From Azoarcus sp031556475 (GTDB lineage Bacteria; Pseudomonadota; Gammaproteobacteria; Burkholderiales; Rhodocyclaceae): a stretch of DNA of 64,000 nucleotides. Below are positions 59,835-64,000 of the stretch, one piece after another; within the stretch, counting starts at the first letter, position 1, and each line of letters opens with the position of its first letter. The position numbers were made by a program, and so were the translations under genes. The DNA lies in contig JAVBSY010000065.1 in the NCBI GenBank assembly GCA_031556475.1, positions 1-64,000 on the forward strand, in the 5' to 3' direction. The notes under the pieces are model-generated. The model ran no database searches and was not told the origin of the DNA. It was given only the letters and a program-made list of their open reading frames with translations.

Positions 59835-59931
59835 GGGTTCTTCCCTGATCTTGATGTTGTGTGTCGTGCCGAGGCAAAGGGCTGAAAAAACTACTTTTTT
59901 TTGTCCCCGGTACGGAAAATTCTAAAAATGG

Positions 59932-59973
59932 ATGATGACGTGTTACGTGTTATTCGATGTTGATATGTATCAA
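59932..59973 (-). promoter_or_regulatory. FNR-type class II promoter of the giant gene
   Basis: TTGAT-ATGT-ATCAA at 59960-59973 matches the FNR/ANR/DNR consensus at 10 of 10 positions. Read on the minus strand, CATCAT (59937-59932) is a 4-of-6 match to the -10 element. It sits where a box centred at -41.5 would place it, giving transcription start near 59925 and a leader of about 90 bases. No plus-strand gene lies nearby to claim the site. Anaerobic or microaerobic activation of the giant gene is the natural reading. Confidence 0.7.
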
Positions 59974-60019
59974 ATGCGCGAGACGATTTCGGGCATCATA
60001 TTTGCTTGAAGAAAGCGTT

Positions 60020-60865
60020 TCAGCGGGTAGTCGCCAGTCCTGGCAGTGCAAGCTTGCAGCGGATTCCGCCCGGTAGGTTCTGGTTGGCGTTGTCTATTTC
60101 GACGAGGACGCCGAAGGTGCCGGCAGCCGAGTCGATGACGCGGTCCACGGTTTTGACGCGGGCGTGTTCCTGGCGCGTGAAGGGGGGCTCCGGGATGACG
60201 ATGGCGGTCTCGCCGGGTTTGACCTGCGGAAAGTAGCGGAAGGGCAGGATCGCTTGCACCGATAGCGGGTGGGTCTGGGCGATTTTGAGGATGGGCTTTT
60301 TGCCTTCGCTCGGATCGACCAGCGAGCCGGGGTAGAGGTATTGGTCCATGACGACGCCGTCGAACGGGCTGCGCAGCACGCGGCGGTTGAGCAGGTCGAT
60401 GGTCTGGCGGTGTTCGAGCCTGGCGAGTTCGACGTTTTCCTCGGCGCTTTTGAGTTCCGCTTCCGCCAGCTTGAATTCGGTCGACGCGTCGTCGCGTGCC
60501 TGCGCCGAAACGAATTCTTCTTCGTATAACTGTTGCATCCGTTCGGCTTTGTCGCGCGCGGCATTTACCTTGTTACGCGCAAGCAGCAGGGCGCCTTGCG
60601 CTTCGGCACGGAAGTTTGCCGAGGCGGCGGCGCTGCGTTCCACGCTCGATTCGATGGTGGCGAGCACGTCGCCCTTGCGTAGCGTCTGGCCACGTCGTAC
60701 AGGCACTTGCTGCAGGATGCCCACGACCGGGCTGCGTATCTCGACCACCTGTGTGGGTTCGATCATGCAGTCGAATTCCGTCGGCTCCGCAGCATGGGTT
60801 GCCGTCATCGTGATTGCGGCCGACAAAAGGAGGAGGGCCTTGAGCGGGGGGAGTCCAAATTTCAT
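60020..60865 (-). CDS. Periplasmic HlyD-like adaptor (membrane fusion protein)
   Basis: A 281-residue adaptor of the HlyD/RND membrane-fusion type, expected in the periplasm. The N-terminal signal (LLLLSAAITMTATHAAEP) is followed by a barrel-sandwich half (EIRSPVVGILQQVPVRRGQT), a coiled coil of about 80 residues (RAEAQ to LLNRR), the second half (LRSPFDGVVMDQYLYPGSLV) and a beta-barrel. The ATG overlaps the SecA-like stop by four bases (ATGA). It sits directly upstream of the giant gene, 185 bases away. No RND pump or ABC transporter is next to it, so it is unlikely to be part of a drug-efflux system. Confidence 0.85.
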   Translation of the reverse strand: MKFGLPPLKALLLLSAAITMTATHAAEPTEFDCMIEPTQVVEIRSPVVGILQQVPVRRGQTLRKGDVLATIESSVERSAAASANFRAEAQGALLLARNKVNAARDKAERMQQLYEEEFVSAQARDDASTEFKLAEAELKSAEENVELARLEHRQTIDLLNRRVLRSPFDGVVMDQYLYPGSLVDPSEGKKPILKIAQTHPLSVQAILPFRYFPQVKPGETAIVIPEPPFTRQEHARVKTVDRVIDSAAGTFGVLVEIDNANQNLPGGIRCKLALPGLATTR

Positions 60866-62874
60866 GTCACGTTTCCTGCGAATCCGATCAGTCGGTGTAA
60901 CTCTTTGTCCTGCTTCAGTGTTTGCATGCGTGTGCGGTAGGCGCGGTGTTCCGCCTGTGTTTGCGCCCGGCGTACCATCCAGCGCAGCAGTGTTTGCTGT
61001 GTCGGGCCGTTCGAGGCCGCCAGCAGGCGGCGCAGCGGCTCGGGTTGCTGCGTGAACAGATCGTCCTGCGTGCATACGATGGCGCGCATCGATCCACGGT
61101 CGCCCTGTCGTCCGCTGCGCCCGAACAACTGCCGGTCGATGCGCGGCGATTCGTGGAATTCGGTCAGGATCACGTGCAGGCCGCCCGCATCGCGGGCCGT
61201 GTCGGTCAGTTTGATGTCGGTTCCGCGGCCCGCCATGTTGGTTGCCACGGTAATACGGCCTGGGTGACCGGCCTGCGCGATGATCTGCGCCTCTTCCGCA
61301 TCCTGGCGCGCGTTCAGCACGACGTGTTCGATGCCGCGGAGGGTAAGTTCGGCGGCAATCTGTTCCGAACCTTCGACGCTGCGTGTACCCACCAGCACCG
61401 GTTGGCCGCGCGCTGCGGCTGCCGCGGCATCGTCCGCCACGGCGCGCCATTTTTCGTTCGCCTGAGCGTAGCATTGGTCCGTGAGCCGCGTATGCTGGTT
61501 CGGGCGGTTCGGTGGCACACGCCGTACTTTCAGGCGATAGACCGACCATAGCTCGCGCGCGGCTTCGGCTGCCGTGCCGGTCAGGCCGCTGAGCAGGTAA
61601 TAGCGGCGGAAAAAGCGCTGGAATGTCATGCGTGCCAGGGTTTCGCGGCCCTGGGTGAATTCGAGTTCTTCCTTGGCCTCGATCAACTGGTGCAAACCTT
61701 GTTCCCACGAGCGGTCGGCCATGACCCGGCCGGTCGATTCGTCGACGATCTGTACTTTGCCGTCGGCCAGGATGTAGTGCTGGTCGCGTATGAACAGATG
61801 CAGTGCCGTCAGCGCCTGGCGCAGCAGCATCTCGCGCCAGGCGGCGGAGCGCCATGCCGGGCGCACGGTCGAGGGTACGGCTGGGCAGTGGTCGATGGCG
61901 CCAGGGAGCAACTCCACGTCGCGCCCCTCTCGAATACGGTAATGCGCGCCGTCTTGCAGGTCGCGCGCCGCCGCGATTGCCCAGTTCAGCAGTTCCGGTT
62001 CGTACAGGCCCGGCGTTTCGCGCGCAATGATCATCGGCGTGCGCGCTTCGTCGATCAGTACGCTGTCGGCCTCGTCGACGATGGCGACATGCAACGCTGG
62101 GATCAGCGGTTCGACGGCCTGTTCCGCCGTGCCGCCCCATAGCTGGTGCAACTGGCTGACGCGCGCCGGGAGCGCACCGTGCCCGGCAAGGCGGTCCTTG
62201 AGGTAGTCGAATACCAGTTCCTTGCCGCTGACATAGCAGATTTTGTGGCGATAGGCCAAGCGTCTGTCGTCGGGTTCCATGCCACCGATGACGAACCCCC
62301 CGCTCAGGCTGAAAAACTCGAACAAGGGGTTCATCTCTTCGCAATCGCGCTGCACGAGGTAGTCGTTGGTACTGACGACGTGCACGAAGGCGCCCGAGCC
62401 GGCCATGACGGTGGCGGCCAGTGCGGCGACAAGCGTTTTGCCCTCGCCGGTGCGCATTTCGGCCAGACGTCCGTTCAGCAGAACCCGCGCGCCGGCAAAC
62501 TGTACCGGGTGCGGCCACATGCCGAGCCTGCGCCGGCTTGCTTCGCCGACGCAGGCGAACACCGCGACCAGCGAATCCGCGTCATTGATGGTGGCGGCAG
62601 TCGCTCCCGATTTGAGTCTTGCGAGTTCGTCATGAAAGCGCTGTGCCACGGTCGCGTCGTCTTCCGCCTGCAGTGCGTGGGCGATTTTTCCCGCCGCGTC
62701 GGCGAAGCGGGCGATGGCTTGGTCCTGCTCACGTTGCGGCGGTATCCAGCCGGGAAGACCACGCAGAAACTCTTCGACTTTGTGGCTGTGCCGGGCATTC
62801 CGTTCGTCGCGCAGGGTGTCGGCGCGACGCAGGTCGGTGCCGGCCAGCACGCGGATCAGTGTCGGGTCAGACAT
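60862..62874 (-). CDS. SecA-like ATPase, shortened C-terminus
   Basis: A 670-residue relative of the preprotein translocase motor SecA (usually 850-910 residues). Walker A MRTGEGKT is at 140-147 and the DEAD box of VDEADSVLIDEARTP at 267-270. RDQHYILADGKVQIVDESTGRV and the NBD2 motifs SGLTGTA, ATNMAGRGTDIKL and QLFGRSGRQGDRGS are all present. After QDDLF the chain ends within the start of the helical scaffold. The two-helix finger, wing domain and zinc-binding tail of SecA are missing. Its start overlaps the upstream gene by eight bases (ATGTCTGA). This is not the housekeeping secA; the neighbours suggest a dedicated export motor. Confidence 0.9.
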   Translation of the reverse strand: MSDPTLIRVLAGTDLRRADTLRDERNARHSHKVEEFLRGLPGWIPPQREQDQAIARFADAAGKIAHALQAEDDATVAQRFHDELARLKSGATAATINDADSLVAVFACVGEASRRRLGMWPHPVQFAGARVLLNGRLAEMRTGEGKTLVAALAATVMAGSGAFVHVVSTNDYLVQRDCEEMNPLFEFFSLSGGFVIGGMEPDDRRLAYRHKICYVSGKELVFDYLKDRLAGHGALPARVSQLHQLWGGTAEQAVEPLIPALHVAIVDEADSVLIDEARTPMIIARETPGLYEPELLNWAIAAARDLQDGAHYRIREGRDVELLPGAIDHCPAVPSTVRPAWRSAAWREMLLRQALTALHLFIRDQHYILADGKVQIVDESTGRVMADRSWEQGLHQLIEAKEELEFTQGRETLARMTFQRFFRRYYLLSGLTGTAAEAARELWSVYRLKVRRVPPNRPNQHTRLTDQCYAQANEKWRAVADDAAAAAARGQPVLVGTRSVEGSEQIAAELTLRGIEHVVLNARQDAEEAQIIAQAGHPGRITVATNMAGRGTDIKLTDTARDAGGLHVILTEFHESPRIDRQLFGRSGRQGDRGSMRAIVCTQDDLFTQQPEPLRRLLAASNGPTQQTLLRWMVRRAQTQAEHRAYRTRMQTLKQDKELHRLIGFAGNVT

Positions 62875-64000
62875 TCCAGCGCGCCAGAAAAAGTTGCCGC
62901 AGGCGCAGGAACCACTGCCATCCCAGTGGCGTCCAGCCGAGGTCGAAGCGCACGTGGGCGCGGTCGCCGAAGGCCTCGACCGGTGCCGCGCGGTCGAGTT
63001 CGACTTCGATGTCGAACACGCGCCTCAAGCTGCGTACGCCGCCTTGCTGCGAAGGGTCGACCGGAATTTCGCCGCCGCCGCTGGTGCCGAGCGCGGGCGA
63101 GACGAGGTCGAGTTCGCCGCCGGGCACCGCGCGCGTGATGCGCGCCGTTACCGGGTGGCGTATGTCGTTGGCGAGCCGTACTTCCACCCCTTGCGTCTGG
63201 GCGTGGACGATCAGGTCCATGTCCTCCTGCGGCACCGCGGTGCGCACCAGATGCGACGACCCGGCCACGATATGGCCGACGATTTCTCCGCGCTTGGCGA
63301 AGCGGCCCGCCAGCTCGGTGGGTACGGCCGGTACCCAGCGGCCGGCAGTGGCGGCGGTAATAGTCAGTGCTTCGACGCGGCGTTGCGCCTCGGCCACCCG
63401 CGCGGCGCGCGCTGCGACTTCGGCGCGCAACGGCGCAATGCGTACGGGATCATCCACTTCGGCCTTGCGTAATTGCGCCTGCGCTTGCGCCAGTGCGCCT
63501 TCAGCCATGTCGAGTTCGGCAACCAGGGGTGGGCTGTCGAGTTGCAGCAGCGTTTGCCCGACGGCGACGTTTTCGCCCGGCCGTACCAACGCGGTCGCCA
63601 CGTGTGCTGGGACCTCTGTGCGCACGATGGCATCATCCGGCAGCCACACGACCGCCTGATGTACGGAGTAAAACGGCAGCGGTACGGCGCAGAAGAAAAC
63701 GGCGGCAAGCGCCAGTGTGATCAAGGTGCGTCGCCGCGCCACGTCACGTCGGCGTGCGAGCGACGGACTCGCGCTCAAGTGTTTCCACCCTTTCCATAGC
63801 GGCATCACGAGAGCCGTCCAGGCACAGGCGACGGCGAGCACCGCGCCGATGAACAGGTACTCGGAGGCGACGAACCAGATCAGTCCGACCAATATCCCGA
63901 GCCGGTAGATTGGCGCGATGGCGCCGTAGATGCACAGCAAGGCACGTTCGCCGTCGGATTCCAGCGGTGGCGTGGCGTCGGGCGAGCCGAAAGCGAAACG
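62867..64000 (-). CDS. Membrane-anchored HlyD-like protein, possibly M50-protease-fused, N-terminus beyond the window
   Basis: A C-terminal 377 residues are visible, and the frame stays open to the window edge. Two or three membrane helices (YRLGILVGLIWFVASEYLF, IGAVLAVACAWTALVMPLW, LITLALAAVFFCAVPLPF) precede a HlyD-like part. That part has a barrel-sandwich segment (RPGENVAVGQTLLQLDSPP), a coiled coil (DMAEGALAQAQAQLRK to RRVEAL) and a beta-barrel. In other genomes a layout like this follows an M50 (site-2) protease core, but that part is outside the window, so the M50 assignment is inference. It is coupled to the SecA-like gene by overlap. Confidence 0.7.
   Translation of the reverse strand, partial: RFAFGSPDATPPLESDGERALLCIYGAIAPIYRLGILVGLIWFVASEYLFIGAVLAVACAWTALVMPLWKGWKHLSASPSLARRRDVARRRTLITLALAAVFFCAVPLPFYSVHQAVVWLPDDAIVRTEVPAHVATALVRPGENVAVGQTLLQLDSPPLVAELDMAEGALAQAQAQLRKAEVDDPVRIAPLRAEVAARAARVAEAQRRVEALTITAATAGRWVPAVPTELAGRFAKRGEIVGHIVAGSSHLVRTAVPQEDMDLIVHAQTQGVEVRLANDIRHPVTARITRAVPGGELDLVSPALGTSGGGEIPVDPSQQGGVRSLRRVFDIEVELDRAAPVEAFGDRAHVRFDLGWTPLGWQWFLRLRQLFLARWNV

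Noticed and set aside
24030..59834. Giant protein as a classical RTX type I adhesin
   Set aside because: No GGxGxD nonapeptides, no ABC transporter gene nearby and no N-terminal retention module are visible.

Overview
The window looks like high-GC chromosome from a betaproteobacterium, probably of the Rhodocyclales. The case rests on the gene orders dnaX-ybaB-recR and petABC-sspA-sspB, the sequence character of the housekeeping proteins, FNR-type promoter sites and overall base composition. It is an inference from memory, not from a search.

Positions 1-22,114 are ordinary chromosome. Minus-strand metabolism and stress genes come first: isocitrate lyase (cut by the window start), cyclopropane-fatty-acid synthase and a monofunctional catalase. 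Next on the plus strand are dnaX-ybaB-recR, the cytochrome bc1 operon petABC, sspA-sspB and a bacteriohemerythrin with an FNR-like promoter. An SDR-type oxidoreductase, a small P-loop kinase, a small membrane protein, a D-amino-acid dehydrogenase (dadA), fructose-1,6-bisphosphatase (fbp) and a TamA/Omp85 protein follow. A Cache-HAMP-GAF-HD-GYP c-di-GMP phosphodiesterase candidate closes the block.

Positions 22,200-24,000 are a scar. They hold a decayed chemoreceptor (MCP) 5' end, about 1 kb without a supportable gene, the first codons of an IS5-family transposase, and a perfect 13-bp hairpin.

Positions 24,030-64,000 carry the striking system, all on the minus strand. A single uninterrupted gene of 35.8 kb encodes an 11,934-residue protein with an LEPR-XLL N-terminal motif. 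About 30 PPC-like beta-sandwich units follow, then 17 CARDB-like units, an IPT/propeller region, nine Ig-like (He_PIG/cadherin-like) units, a dockerin-like EF-hand pair, an Rhs-like region, a Hint autoprocessing domain, a HELGH metalloprotease-like motif and a C-terminal pair of about 310-residue repeats. I see no Sec signal peptide, no RTX repeats and no autotransporter barrel.

Immediately upstream are three tightly overlapping genes: a membrane-anchored HlyD-like protein (possibly M50-fused, cut by the window end), a shortened SecA-like ATPase, and a periplasmic HlyD-like adaptor. The gene for the giant protein follows after a 154-bp spacer holding a perfect FNR box (TTGAT-N4-ATCAA) at the class II activator position. 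I read this as a dedicated, SecA-like-powered export route for an LEPR-XLL giant surface or secreted protein, switched on at low oxygen. The parts are visible in the sequence; the mechanism is inference.
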